Notes: generated from the sequence alone by a model not told the origin. A stretch of DNA of 32,320 nucleotides from Pseudomonadota bacterium (GCA_005776725.1 SXOO01000236.1:1-32320); one strand, 5' to 3'; counted from the stretch's first letter, positions 15,737 to 24,014 are shown. Numbers and translations are program-made.

Positions 15737-16723
15737 TCAGTCTGACAGCGTACAGGCGGTCGTGCAGACGGCGCACTCCTTAGCGTCTTTCGACACCGCG
15801 AGGACCGGGATCTGACACGCGCCCGTCTTGAGGTCCACGAAGCCCTCGAACGCACTCCCTGTGCAGTTCTCCGGAATAGCGGCCGCCAGCTTCATCGTCA
15901 GCTTGCAGGTCGTGGCGTCGAGCGTGAGGGCCAACTTATCCAGCGACCAACTTCCCCCCTTTCGGTTCGCCTCAGGCACGAGGTCAGAGACGGCTCGGGC
16001 CGACCCCACGAAATCGGCTCGGGTGACCAGGTTCCCAGTGAGACAAGGGGCCGGCTTCGTCGACAAGGTAAGGCAGGCCACCCCACACGGATCATCGCTC
16101 GTCCGGCACTCGCCGTCCGGCGGCGACCCGACCGCATCACCTCCCGCCGCGCCCCCGCTCGGCGCCACGGTCTCGCACTTGTCGGGATCCCCCTGGCCGG
16201 TGCATTGCAACAGGACCGTTGTGAGGTTCTTCGCGGTGACGAGCCCCGACTTCGTCATTGCCGCCTCGTAGCAGACAACTTGGTGCACGATGTCGCAGAG
16301 ATCCGCACAGACCGCGGGATCGACCGTGAAGTCCGCCGACACGGTGCCGTCCGTAGACTGCTTACGCGGCACGGTGACAAAGCCGGAGGCACCCGACATC
16401 TGCACCAACAGAGCGACGACCGGATCTTCGGCGCTGACGTCTCTCAGTGTGACGCTCACCGTTCCCCTCTCGCCGGGGGCGAGCGACGCCGTCCCCCCGC
16501 CTTCGCCCTGAACCCCAGGCGCCTCCTCGCTGGCCTCGGGCAGGGCCCCCTGCACGAACCTCGCCTCGTCTCCGTCGAAGCTCAGCGCGTGGGCCAACGC
16601 CTCCGCAGCGGGGTCCGCCGAGTCCACGCCATCGGCGCCGGCCGCTGAGCCGGAGCGTCGTCGAAGCGACGTGCACCCCACGGCCACGACGCATAGCCCC
16701 ACCATCCACGTTCGAATCAGCAT
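15737..16723 (-). CDS. Cys-rich lipoprotein of unknown function
   Basis: A 328-residue protein with the lipoprotein signal MLIRTWMVGLCVVAVGC (Cys17) and a short Ala/Asp/Ser linker. The mature part is rich in paired cysteines (CADLCDIVHQVVC, CGVACLTLSTKPAPC, CAVCTTAC), implying several disulfides outside the cytoplasm. I recognise no domain. The ATG at 16723 follows GAGGGGG. It lies 75 bases after the diiron gene on the same strand and converges with the cytochrome gene, which ends 74 bases away. It may belong to the TetR-controlled transcript or have its own promoter. Confidence 0.75.
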   Translation of the reverse strand: MLIRTWMVGLCVVAVGCTSLRRRSGSAAGADGVDSADPAAEALAHALSFDGDEARFVQGALPEASEEAPGVQGEGGGTASLAPGERGTVSVTLRDVSAEDPVVALLVQMSGASGFVTVPRKQSTDGTVSADFTVDPAVCADLCDIVHQVVCYEAAMTKSGLVTAKNLTTVLLQCTGQGDPDKCETVAPSGGAAGGDAVGSPPDGECRTSDDPCGVACLTLSTKPAPCLTGNLVTRADFVGSARAVSDLVPEANRKGGSWSLDKLALTLDATTCKLTMKLAAAIPENCTGSAFEGFVDLKTGACQIPVLAVSKDAKECAVCTTACTLSD

Positions 16724-16798
16724 GCCGCCCCCCTCTTTTGGGAGAGCTTGCGCGCACCCGGGGCGGGACCGCAAGAAGGGGGCCCGACGATGCCTGAG

Positions 16799-17557
16799 CT
16801 AAGCAGCCATCGCGAGCGTCGTGTCGACTCGCTCCGGGGCGTCGCCGAAGAAGCGCGTCCGGTTGCCGCCGGTTCGGGCCGCGACCTCGCTGATGCCCCG
16901 ATAGAGGAGGAGCTCCAGGGGGTTCATCTCCACGAGGCCCAGCGCGACCGTGTACTTCAGGTTCTCCAGGCTGGTCTCCGCGAAGGCGAGCGCCTCGACG
17001 GTGCGGTACTTCTCCAGCGTCTGCGCCAGCTCGTGGGCAGACGGCGCGTACCGCCGCGCTATGGCGTGGCAGTACTTGAGGTGCCGCACCTCGTCCCGCC
17101 CGATCTCCGCGAGGACGCGTGCGGTGAGGGGATCGAAGCGCTCGAACACGGGCTCGAACATCGCGAACTGAGTCACCGCGCGCTCTTCGATCACCTGAAG
17201 CAGCACATACGCCTGCATGATCCCCTTGCCGTCGGTGATCTCGCGATCGAGGAGGCCGCCGAGCCTTCGATCGAGGCGCGGGAGAAGCTTCAGATGCTCG
17301 GGCACGGGCCCGGGGGCCACCCCCTGGCGAGCGACGCACTCGCGGAACATCTCCGCGTGGCGCTTCTCGTCGGCCATGTGACGCCCGATCATCTTGGCGA
17401 GCTGCGGGTCATCGACCTTGGACAGGAGGATCTCGAAGATCCGCACCTCGTCCGAGTCTTCCGCGTCTGCAAGCTGGTTCAGGACGTGGGCACGTCCCTT
17501 CGCGGTGTGGAGCAGGTGGGTGATGAAGCGGGCCGAGAGCTGTTCCTGTCGGGTCAT
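16799..17557 (-). CDS. Ferritin-like diiron-fold protein
   Basis: A 252-residue all-helical protein with two halves, each carrying an ExxH metal motif: Glu64/His67 in DEKRHAEMF and Glu156/His159 in DEVRHLKYC. Acidic partners are available upstream of each (for example Glu42 and Glu124/Glu125). This is the four-helix ferritin-like diiron layout found in small oxygenases, oxidases and iron stores. The ATG at 17557 has AAGGAG upstream at good spacing. A 23-bp inverted repeat matching the tetR operator lies 24 bases before the ATG, so the gene is very probably repressed by the adjacent TetR protein. The substrate is unknown; a lipid or xenobiotic oxygenase would fit TetR control, but that is a guess. 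Confidence 0.8.
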   Translation of the reverse strand: MTRQEQLSARFITHLLHTAKGRAHVLNQLADAEDSDEVRIFEILLSKVDDPQLAKMIGRHMADEKRHAEMFRECVARQGVAPGPVPEHLKLLPRLDRRLGGLLDREITDGKGIMQAYVLLQVIEERAVTQFAMFEPVFERFDPLTARVLAEIGRDEVRHLKYCHAIARRYAPSAHELAQTLEKYRTVEALAFAETSLENLKYTVALGLVEMNPLELLLYRGISEVAARTGGNRTRFFGDAPERVDTTLAMAA

Positions 17558-17580
17558 GATGAGTCTCCTTTGTGACTGGG

Positions 17581-17603
17581 TGACCGGAATCGTTTTTTGG
17601 TCA
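17581..17603 (-). promoter_or_regulatory. Probable TetR operator O2 in front of the diiron gene
   Basis: An inverted repeat with half-sites TGACC and GGTCA separated by 13 bases (GGTGACC/GGTCACC when extended). It shares total length, both half-sites and the GAATC block with the site in front of tetR: 17 of 23 positions are identical. It ends 24 bases upstream of the diiron ATG, where a repressor would block transcription start. Confidence 0.7.
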
Positions 17604-17612
17604 CCGCGGGGC

Positions 17613-17650
17613 AAAAAAAATCGGCCCGTGTCGTTCACGCGCCGGGCCGA
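17613..17650 (-). terminator. Intrinsic terminator of tetR overlapping its stop codon
   Basis: On the minus strand TCGGCCCG and CGGGCCGA form a perfect 8-bp stem with a 14-base loop, followed by eight T. The TGA of tetR (17635-17637) lies in the loop. It would end the tetR transcript before the diiron gene, giving each gene separate control. Confidence 0.75.
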
Positions 17651-18228
17651 ACCCGGAGCCCGTCGAGGACGAGCTGGAGTCCTGCGGTCATTCGTCGTTT
17701 CAGCACGTCGGGCTGTCCCCCGCCGAGCCGGGTCTCCTGAAGCATGCCAGCGAGCTGCAGGTCTTCGAGCAACAGCGCCGTGGTCTCCACGTCGAGATCG
17801 GCGCGGAACCGGCCCTGGCGGATGCCGAGCCTCAGAATCTCGACCACGTTGTTGCGACCGATGGACCGGAGGTCCTCGAAGCGCTCTGTCCATCCCGGCA
17901 GCTGGCCGTAGTAGATGCCCGTGAGGAGGTCGCGCACGAGCGTATGCTGGTGCAAGTACGCGAACGCCGCGGTGGCCACGTCGCCGAGGAGCTCATCGGC
18001 GGGCTTGCGCGGGTCGATGCAGCTGGCGACCTTCGCCACCCACGCCCGAACGTCGCGCTGGACGGACTGGTAGAAGAGGTCTTCCTTGCTCTCGCAAGCA
18101 AGGTAGATCGTGCCCTTGGCGACGCCTGCGTCCCGCGCGATGTCATCCACAGACGCCTTTCGAAACCCGACCTTCGCGAAGGCGCGGGCGGCGGCGTTCA
18201 GGATGCACTCTTTCTTGGCTCGTTCCAT
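17635..18228 (-). CDS. TetR-family transcriptional repressor
   Basis: A 197-residue TetR/AcrR regulator. The N-terminal helix-turn-helix domain is clear: ILNAAARAFAKVGFRKASVDDIARDAGVAKGTIYLACESKEDLF (about 9-52, shown here by its key parts AFAKVGF, SVDDIA, GVAKGTIY). The rest is a helical ligand-binding domain of the usual size with no identifiable ligand. The ATG at 18228 has no Shine-Dalgarno sequence and lies about 6 bases from the predicted transcription start, so the mRNA is probably near-leaderless. A 23-bp operator covers the -10 region, implying autorepression, and a matching operator precedes the diiron gene downstream. Confidence 0.92.
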   Translation of the reverse strand: MERAKKECILNAAARAFAKVGFRKASVDDIARDAGVAKGTIYLACESKEDLFYQSVQRDVRAWVAKVASCIDPRKPADELLGDVATAAFAYLHQHTLVRDLLTGIYYGQLPGWTERFEDLRSIGRNNVVEILRLGIRQGRFRADLDVETTALLLEDLQLAGMLQETRLGGGQPDVLKRRMTAGLQLVLDGLRVRPGA

Positions 18229-18233
18229 GGCAG

Positions 18234-18256
18234 TGACCAGAATCTAGATCTGGTCA
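18234..18256 (-). promoter_or_regulatory. Probable TetR operator O1 (autoregulatory)
   Basis: A near-perfect 23-bp inverted repeat with arms TGACCAG and CTGGTCA around a 9-base AT-richer core containing ATCTAGAT. It overlaps the -10 box and start site of the tetR promoter, 5 bases from the ATG. A second copy of the same architecture lies at 17581-17603. Confidence 0.8.
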
Positions 18257-18269
18257 GTGCGGCCGTCAA
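18241..18269 (-). promoter_or_regulatory. Sigma-70-type promoter of tetR
   Basis: On the minus strand a -35 box TTGACG (18264-18269) and a -10 box TAGATT (18241-18246) are separated by exactly 17 bases. The predicted start near 18234 leaves only about 6 bases before the ATG at 18228. The -10 box lies inside operator O1. Confidence 0.65.
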
Positions 18270-18349
18270 GGGTCGCGCTAGGAGATTTCTGGTAGGGGAC
18301 TCTCGGCCCGATCACCGGGGGGTCCGGGGGTTGCCCCGAGGCACTTGCT

Positions 18350-18589
18350 TCAGCGAGCGGAGATCGGGGCCTTCTTGAAGCGACCCCAGGCGACGAAGGC
18401 CGCGAGCGCCCCGAGGACCAGGTTGGGGATCGGGGGCTCGCCGAGCCACACGTGAAGGGCACCGGCGCCCACCATGGTCGCCACGAGGCCCGCGGCCGCG
18501 AGCGGCGTGAGGATGGGCATGATGCGAGTGGCCGACGGCAGGATGAGTCCCTCGCCAGGACGGCGCGGGGACCATGAGTCTGAGTCCAC
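18350..18589 (-). pseudogene. Truncated DoxX-like membrane protein
   Basis: The 79-codon frame contains the C-terminal half of a DoxX_2-type protein: GLILPSATRIMPILTPLAAAGLVATMVGA, then a hydrophobic helix ending in LAAFVAWGRF (in parts). The N-terminal half of the family, with the first two helices and the GYP-type motif, is absent in all frames upstream, where the glycosyltransferase gene ends at 18626. I infer a gene that lost its 5' part by deletion. The first ~11 residues are non-homologous. It could still be a short expressed membrane peptide. Confidence 0.6.
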
Positions 18590-18625
18590 GCAGCCGGCAG
18601 CGCCAATTTGGGTCGCGTGCGGTGC

Positions 18626-19579
18626 TCAGGCCGGTGGCGGCGCTAGGGGGAGCAACCGTCGGGCCAGGCCCACCGCCGCCCCCACGGCACCGGCGCCGGC
18701 CAGCGCGGGCAAGAGCCCCGCTGCGCCTATGGCGACGGCGGTCCCCTCCTCACGCGCCAGCCAACCCAGGAGCTCCCACTCGGCGAGCGCGCTCGCCACG
18801 ACGAGGGGAGGCGCGGCGGGCGGGCATAGCAGCGCTGCCCCCGCCATGGCGGCGCTGACCAGGGTGGCCCGCGGGTGATGTGTACGGGTCTCGGGTGGTG
18901 GGCGATTCGCGAGCCAAGCGTCCACGGTGAGGCCCCGATCATGCGCCATGCGGTACCGGCGACGCACCAGCTCCGCCACGCTCGGGGTGGCGAGGTGCTC
19001 CACCGCCACATCCGCCGCCACCACCACGCGCCCAAGGCGGGCGAGACGGAGACCGAGGTTGTCGTCTTCGATGGTGGGTCGTGCGAGGCGCTCGTCGAAG
19101 CCGCCGGCCGTCTCGAAGGCCTCCCGTCGGATGGCCACGCAGTAACTCGAGAGGCCGGCGAGCGGGCCGGGGGCGATGCGCAACATCTGAAACCGCTGCA
19201 TCGCGTTGGAGAGGCGCGCCGCGAACCCCGCACCCCCGGCAGCGTACACGGCCTGCACCGCCACGACCCCGGGCCGGAGATGCCCGAGGAGCCTCTCGAC
19301 GCTGTCTCTCGGGACCACCACGTCGGCGTCCACGAAGACCAGCACGTCACTCGCGGTCTCGCGGGCGCCCCGGTTCCTCGCTCGCGCAGGACCGCCGTGC
19401 TCCTGCCTCACACACCGCACGCGCTCCCCCACCTCGTTCACCGCGGCGCGGGAGCCGTCGTCCACGACGACGAGCGGGTCGCTATCGCGCGTGGCCTCTA
19501 CCAAGGCCTGAACACACTGCGAGATGGTGGGAGCGTCGCGGCACGGCACCACCACGGCGACGGACGGACGGACGCTCAC
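18626..19579 (-). CDS. Family 2 glycosyltransferase, membrane-associated
   Basis: A 317-residue GT-A glycosyltransferase. The N-terminal strand VAVVVPCRDA, VVDDGS, the metal-binding DAD (84-86, in FVDADVVV), GGFDERL and the catalytic ED (171-172, in TIEDDN) are all present. The last ~90 residues hold hydrophobic segments suited to membrane association. It transfers a sugar from a nucleotide or polyprenyl donor; the acceptor is unknown. The GTG at 19579 overlaps the radical SAM stop (TGA at 19576-19578), a better start than the ATG at 19645, which would overlap that gene by 70 bases. Coupled translation suggests that the two enzymes act on one product. Confidence 0.85.
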   Translation of the reverse strand: MSVRPSVAVVVPCRDAPTISQCVQALVEATRDSDPLVVVDDGSRAAVNEVGERVRCVRQEHGGPARARNRGARETASDVLVFVDADVVVPRDSVERLLGHLRPGVVAVQAVYAAGGAGFAARLSNAMQRFQMLRIAPGPLAGLSSYCVAIRREAFETAGGFDERLARPTIEDDNLGLRLARLGRVVVAADVAVEHLATPSVAELVRRRYRMAHDRGLTVDAWLANRPPPETRTHHPRATLVSAAMAGAALLCPPAAPPLVVASALAEWELLGWLAREEGTAVAIGAAGLLPALAGAGAVGAAVGLARRLLPLAPPPA

Positions 19580-21009
19580 ACTCGGGTCGACACGTCGTTC
19601 AGCACCATCGCGAAGCCGCGACCATAACGCCTCACGTCTTCCCACGAGCCCAGCTTGCTGGGCTGGAGGCGAGACAACACGTAGTCGGGCCGAAGATAGA
19701 AGCGCCGCGCGCTCTGAGACACGAGGGTCTCGAGCTGAGCGCGCGAGATGTCGCGAGAGACGTAGCTGACATCGAACATGCTCATGGTCTCGTAACCCAG
19801 GAAGCCCGGCTCCTCCTTCACCTCACGGTAGAGCGACGTCCCGGGGAACGGGGTCACCGCGCAGAAGTTGGCGTAGTCGAGCTTCAGCTCCTTGGCGAAC
19901 TCGATGGTGCGCAGGCCGTCTTGGTACGACTCCCCGGGATAGCCGAGGATGAACATGCCGTAGGTGTCGATCCCGGCTTCTTGGGTGATGCGGATCCCGT
20001 GTCGGATCTCGTCGAGCGTCTCCTTCTTCAACATACGGTCGAGCGTCTTCTGGTTGCCCGACTCGATCCCGAACAGGAGCCGCCAACACCCGGCCCGTCG
20101 CATCAGGCGAAGCAGCTCGGGAGTGACCGAGTCGCAGCGCGCGTTCGCGGACCAGGAGAGCTGAACCCCTTTGCTGAGCATCAGCTCGCAGAACTCGACG
20201 ACGCGCTTCTTCTTGAGCGGGAAGGTGTCGTCGTAGAAGACGACCTCGCGCACGCCGTATTGAGCTTGGAGGTGCTCGATCTCCGCCACCAGGCTCTGCG
20301 GGCTGCGGACTCGCGTGAGCGTCTCGGTGTGACAGAACGTGCATTTGTACGGACAGCCGCGGCTGCCGATGATCGCCGTGAACGGCAGGCGCCGGTAGTA
20401 GAACGGGCTGGGCCGGTAGTCGTGGAGGTCGATGATCGACCGATCCGCCAATGGCATGCTGTCGAGGTCTTTGATCGGCGCGCGATCCGGGTTTGTGACC
20501 TCGCGCGTAATCGCGCCGTTGACGCCCTTGAGATCCCGGCACCCCTCGGCCAAGCGGCCGACGATCTCTACGAAGGTCTCCTCACCGTCGCCGTGCACGA
20601 CCGCATCGAACACCTCCCCGGCCCCGTCCAGCGCGGCCCCCTCGAGCGCGTTGGCGTGGGCCCCTCCCACCACGATGAACGTGTCGGGCAACGCAGCCTT
20701 GATCGCGGAGGCCGTGGCGATCGCCTTTTGCCAGTGGTAGCTGACCGCGCTGAGGCCGACCACGCGGATCCCCTCGCGCTTCATGAGCGCCACCATCGCG
20801 GCCGGGTCGTGGAAGAAGCCGTCGCGGAAGAACACCTCGTGACCGGCGCGCTTCAGGTAGGCCGAGAGGTAGAGGAGGCCGTAGGGGGGCTGCACCCCGA
20901 GGATGGGCTTCTCGTCACCAAGCCACGACCAGAGGCGATGACGCTGCCGGTATCGAGACGGCAGGATCGTCTCGAGCGGGACCGACGGCGACGCGAGGAG
21001 CACCTTCAC
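19576..21009 (-). CDS. B12-binding-type radical SAM protein
   Basis: A 477-residue radical SAM enzyme. An N-terminal cobalamin-binding-type domain (about 1-180) has PPYGLLYLSAYLKRAGHEV and VVGGAHANALEG. The iron-sulfur motif CPYKCTFC follows (Cys219, Cys223, Cys226), then FYDDTFPLKKKRV, GIESGNQKTLDRM and MFILGYPGES, all standard for the class. No DxHxxG cobalamin ligand is seen, so B12 may bind base-off without His or not at all. Such enzymes methylate or rearrange lipids, hopanoids and natural products. The GTG at 21009 gives VKVLLASPSVP, the normal N-terminus; the frame upstream is Arg-rich and non-coding. It is divergent from the M48 protease gene. Confidence 0.9.
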   Translation of the reverse strand: MKVLLASPSVPLETILPSRYRQRHRLWSWLGDEKPILGVQPPYGLLYLSAYLKRAGHEVFFRDGFFHDPAAMVALMKREGIRVVGLSAVSYHWQKAIATASAIKAALPDTFIVVGGAHANALEGAALDGAGEVFDAVVHGDGEETFVEIVGRLAEGCRDLKGVNGAITREVTNPDRAPIKDLDSMPLADRSIIDLHDYRPSPFYYRRLPFTAIIGSRGCPYKCTFCHTETLTRVRSPQSLVAEIEHLQAQYGVREVVFYDDTFPLKKKRVVEFCELMLSKGVQLSWSANARCDSVTPELLRLMRRAGCWRLLFGIESGNQKTLDRMLKKETLDEIRHGIRITQEAGIDTYGMFILGYPGESYQDGLRTIEFAKELKLDYANFCAVTPFPGTSLYREVKEEPGFLGYETMSMFDVSYVSRDISRAQLETLVSQSARRFYLRPDYVLSRLQPSKLGSWEDVRRYGRGFAMVLNDVSTRV

Positions 21010-21147
21010 AGCAAGCAGCCTACTCGCCCGGTGGGGTCGCGGAAAGCTCCGCCTGTCCTCGACCGTTGTCGTCTGGTAGCGTCCTCGGCGCTGCAGGCGC
21101 TTGGGCGCAACAGGTTGGCTCGGACTCTCGTCGGGAAGGAGATGCGG

Positions 21148-21987
21148 ATGCGACAAACACTAGCCGTGATACTTGCGGGCCTCGGCCTCAGCGCGTGCGA
21201 GGGCAGCTCGGCCCCTGGCGAGTGCCCAGAGCAGCCCTTCCTCATCACGGAGCAGCAGGAGGCCGAGCTCGGGGCGCAGGTCCACGCGGAGATCACCAAC
21301 CCGAGCCGCGAAGGCGGGATGGCGCTCTACAACGACACCACCGTCAACAGCTACGTGGCAGCGCTGGGGGAAGACCTCGTGGCAGTGAGCTGCCGTCGCG
21401 ACCTCCGCCACCAGTTCTTCGTGCTGGACACGCCCGAGGTGAACGCCTTCGCCGTCCCGGGCGGCTACGTCTACGTCACCACCGCCCTCCTCTCCAACAT
21501 GGACAGCCGGGCGGAGCTCGCCGGGGTGATGGGGCACGAGGTGGGGCACGTCTCGGCGTACCACGGCGCCAGGGCAATGCAGACCCAGCTTGGCATCGAC
21601 CTCATCAAGGGCCTCCTGCTCGGTGAGCAGGCAGCCAACGACTCCACGGTCGACTTCCTCGCCGGAACCTATCTCGCCAGCACGCAGCACAGCCAGGAGC
21701 AGGAGCTCGAGGCCGACGGGCTGGGCGTGAAGTTCTCAGCCGATACCGGCCATAACCCTTGGGGACTGGTCGGCTTCTTCGAGTTCATCGGCGGGATCTC
21801 CGGCGAATCCGACCCCATCTCCGACTTCCTCGGCAGCCACCCGCCGCCGGCCGAACGCGTGACGCGGTCCACGGCACAGATCAATGGGCTCGGGATCGGC
21901 AAAGACGACGCGCGGTACGCCTACGACGGCGGCAGCCTGCCGTTCTCGCAGATCAAGGCGCGCGTGCAGAGCAACCGCCGCCGGTGA
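21148..21987 (+). CDS. M48-family metalloprotease lipoprotein
   Basis: A 279-residue lipoprotein with lipobox GLSAC (Cys16) and the zinc motif HEVGH (130-134) followed by Glu188 in ELEADGLG, the third ligand. The size and FAVPGGYVYVTTALL block match periplasmic BepA/LoiP-type proteases that degrade misassembled outer-membrane proteins. The ATG at 21148 is chosen over the one at 21142, because AAGGAG directly abuts the first and sits 6 bases from the second. The stop overlaps the GTG of a helicase gene (GTGA), an unexpected partner for an envelope protease. Confidence 0.9.
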   Translation: MRQTLAVILAGLGLSACEGSSAPGECPEQPFLITEQQEAELGAQVHAEITNPSREGGMALYNDTTVNSYVAALGEDLVAVSCRRDLRHQFFVLDTPEVNAFAVPGGYVYVTTALLSNMDSRAELAGVMGHEVGHVSAYHGARAMQTQLGIDLIKGLLLGEQAANDSTVDFLAGTYLASTQHSQEQELEADGLGVKFSADTGHNPWGLVGFFEFIGGISGESDPISDFLGSHPPPAERVTRSTAQINGLGIGKDDARYAYDGGSLPFSQIKARVQSNRRR

Positions 21988-23921
21988 GCGCCAAGGAGGC
22001 CCTGGCCGAGATCGCGCGCCTCTGGCGCCTCGAACGCGCCGCCGCGAGCGCCGCGTTTCGCGAGAGGCAGGTGGGCACCACCCTCCGCGACCGCGTCGCT
22101 GCAGGGATCGCCTTGCGCGATCTCGAGTGCGTCGAGACCGACGCCGCCCCGGGGGATCGGGTGCTCAGCTGGGTGAAGCCGCAACGCCCCGGGGAGCTCG
22201 AGGGCTTCTCGTCGCGGCCCGGTGAGCCCGTGCGACTCTGGCTGGACGCGCCGCACGGACCCGAGGCGTTACAAGCGATCGTCTGGCGGCGCCGCGACGG
22301 ACTGCTCGGCCTGGTCACGGACGAGCCGCTCCCCGAGGCCTTCGACGAGCGCCGGTTCCACCTCGACCAGGACGCGCCCGCACACACCTTCGACCGAGGC
22401 GACGCAGCGGTCCGGGCGTTCGTCGAGGCGCCGGCGCGATCGCCGACGGGCGAGCTGCGCGCCGTGCTCTTCGGTGAGCGTCCCCCGGAGTTCGCGGGCG
22501 GCAGCGCACCCACCGCCGACGGGGGGAGACTTCGAGTCTTCGACGACGCCCTCAACGAACCCCAGCGCGACGCTGTGGCGCTGGCCTTGGCGGCGCGCGA
22601 CCTGGCCATGGTCTTCGGCCCGCCGGGCACCGGCAAGACGCGGACCCTCGTCGAGGTGGTGCGGCAAGCCGTGGCGCGCGGTGAGCGGGTGTGGGTCACC
22701 GCGGCCTCCAACGCGGCCGTCGACAACCTGGTCGAACGGCTCCTCGACGCGCGGGTCAACGTGGTCCGCCTCGGTCACCCGGTGCGCGTCTCGGCTGAGG
22801 CCCAGGCCGCTACGCTGGACGCGCGCCTCGAGGCTTCCGGCGAGCTGGATCTCGCCCGGGGCTGGATGCGCGAAGCGACGCAGCTCCGGCGGAGGATCCT
22901 CACTCGGGCCGCGCGGGGGACCATAGACCGAGCCGAGCGACGCGACGCGCTCGCCGAGGCGTCGCGACTCATGAAGGACGCCCGGTTTCATCTGCTGCGC
23001 GTACAGCGCGCGATCGTGCAGAGCGCGCCGGTCATCGCCTCCACCGCGGCGGGGGCTGACGAGCGCCTCCTGGGCGACGCGCTGTTCGACCGCGTGGTGC
23101 TCGACGAGGCCACGCAAGCTGTGGACCCGATCGCGTTGGCGGCGCTTGGCCGGGCGCGCGTCGCGGTGCTCGGCGGCGATCCACGCCAGCTCCCCCCCAC
23201 GGTGGTCTCGCCCGAGGCCGCGCGCGCGGGTCTCGGTACCACGTTCTTCGAGCGCCTGGAGCACGCCGGGGCCACGCGCCTGCTCACCGTGCAGCACCGA
23301 ATGCACGCCGCCCTCATGCGCTTCCCGTCAGACTCCATGTACGGCGGGCGGCTCGTGGCCGCCGCTGGCGTGGCAGAGCGAACGCTGGCGCTGCTGGGCC
23401 TGCCGGACGACCCCCTCCGACCGGAGGTCCTCGCCTTCGTCGACACGGCGGGTGCCGGCTGGAGCGACACCCAGTCCTCGAGCCAACCCAGCGCGTCCAA
23501 TCCGGAGGAGGTAGAGCGCGTCGCGCGCGAAGTGCGGCGGCTCTTGGGTCGCGGCCTGTCGCCCCGAGACCTCGCGGTGATCACGCCTTACGACGCGCAG
23601 GTTCGGCTGCTCCGCGAGGCGTTGGAGCCAGAGCGCTCCGCAGGCCTCGAGGTCGGGTCCATCGACGGCTTCCAAGGGCGCGAGAAAGAGGCTGTGGTGG
23701 TGAGCCTCGTCCGCTCGAACGCCGACGGGCGTATCGGCTTCCTCGCCGACACCCGGCGCATGAACGTGGCGATTACGCGCGCAAAGCGCCACCTCGTCGT
23801 TGTGGGCGACAGCGCCACCGTCAGCTCACACCCGTACTACGCGGCGCTCATCGACGCCGTGGGCGCCCTCGGGGGACACCTCAGCATCTGGGACGACGAC
23901 GCCCCGCCCTTCGACGCGTGA
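21984..23921 (+). CDS. SF1 UPF1/IGHMBP2-like DNA/RNA helicase
   Basis: A 645-residue superfamily 1B helicase. Walker A GPPGTGKT (212-219), Walker B DEATQ (374-378), GDPRQLPP, QHRMH, then motifs V and VI in DGFQGREKEAVVVSLVRSN and RRMNVAITRAKRHLVVVG. The N-terminal ~200 residues resemble the beta-barrel/stalk region of IGHMBP2-type helicases. These move 5' to 3' on single strands; bacterial members are poorly studied. The GTG at 21984 overlaps the M48 stop by 4 bases, so it is probably expressed by coupling. No nuclease domain is attached, so a defence role is not supported by what is seen here. Confidence 0.92.
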   Translation: MSAKEALAEIARLWRLERAAASAAFRERQVGTTLRDRVAAGIALRDLECVETDAAPGDRVLSWVKPQRPGELEGFSSRPGEPVRLWLDAPHGPEALQAIVWRRRDGLLGLVTDEPLPEAFDERRFHLDQDAPAHTFDRGDAAVRAFVEAPARSPTGELRAVLFGERPPEFAGGSAPTADGGRLRVFDDALNEPQRDAVALALAARDLAMVFGPPGTGKTRTLVEVVRQAVARGERVWVTAASNAAVDNLVERLLDARVNVVRLGHPVRVSAEAQAATLDARLEASGELDLARGWMREATQLRRRILTRAARGTIDRAERRDALAEASRLMKDARFHLLRVQRAIVQSAPVIASTAAGADERLLGDALFDRVVLDEATQAVDPIALAALGRARVAVLGGDPRQLPPTVVSPEAARAGLGTTFFERLEHAGATRLLTVQHRMHAALMRFPSDSMYGGRLVAAAGVAERTLALLGLPDDPLRPEVLAFVDTAGAGWSDTQSSSQPSASNPEEVERVAREVRRLLGRGLSPRDLAVITPYDAQVRLLREALEPERSAGLEVGSIDGFQGREKEAVVVSLVRSNADGRIGFLADTRRMNVAITRAKRHLVVVGDSATVSSHPYYAALIDAVGALGGHLSIWDDDAPPFDA

Positions 23922-24014
23922 GCCGCCACAGACAACCCTTGCGGGCGGCACTCGCAACGTGAATCCTTCACCCACTCTCCACCTGCCTCGGTGGGAGCCC
24001 CCGGGAGTCTCTCC

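Noticed and set aside
19081..21147. Long plus-strand open frame leading into the M48 protease gene
   Set aside because: This stretch is antisense to the glycosyltransferase and radical SAM genes; the protease has its own ribosome site and lipoprotein signal at 21148.
21984..23921. Helicase and neighbours as a defence island
   Set aside because: No nuclease, restriction, toxin or other defence partner accompanies the helicase; its neighbour is an envelope protease.
23922..24014. Hairpins after the helicase gene (GCCGCC/GGGCGGC and CCACC/GGTGG) as a terminator
   Set aside because: No T-run follows either hairpin, and such short GC stems are common by chance in this DNA.
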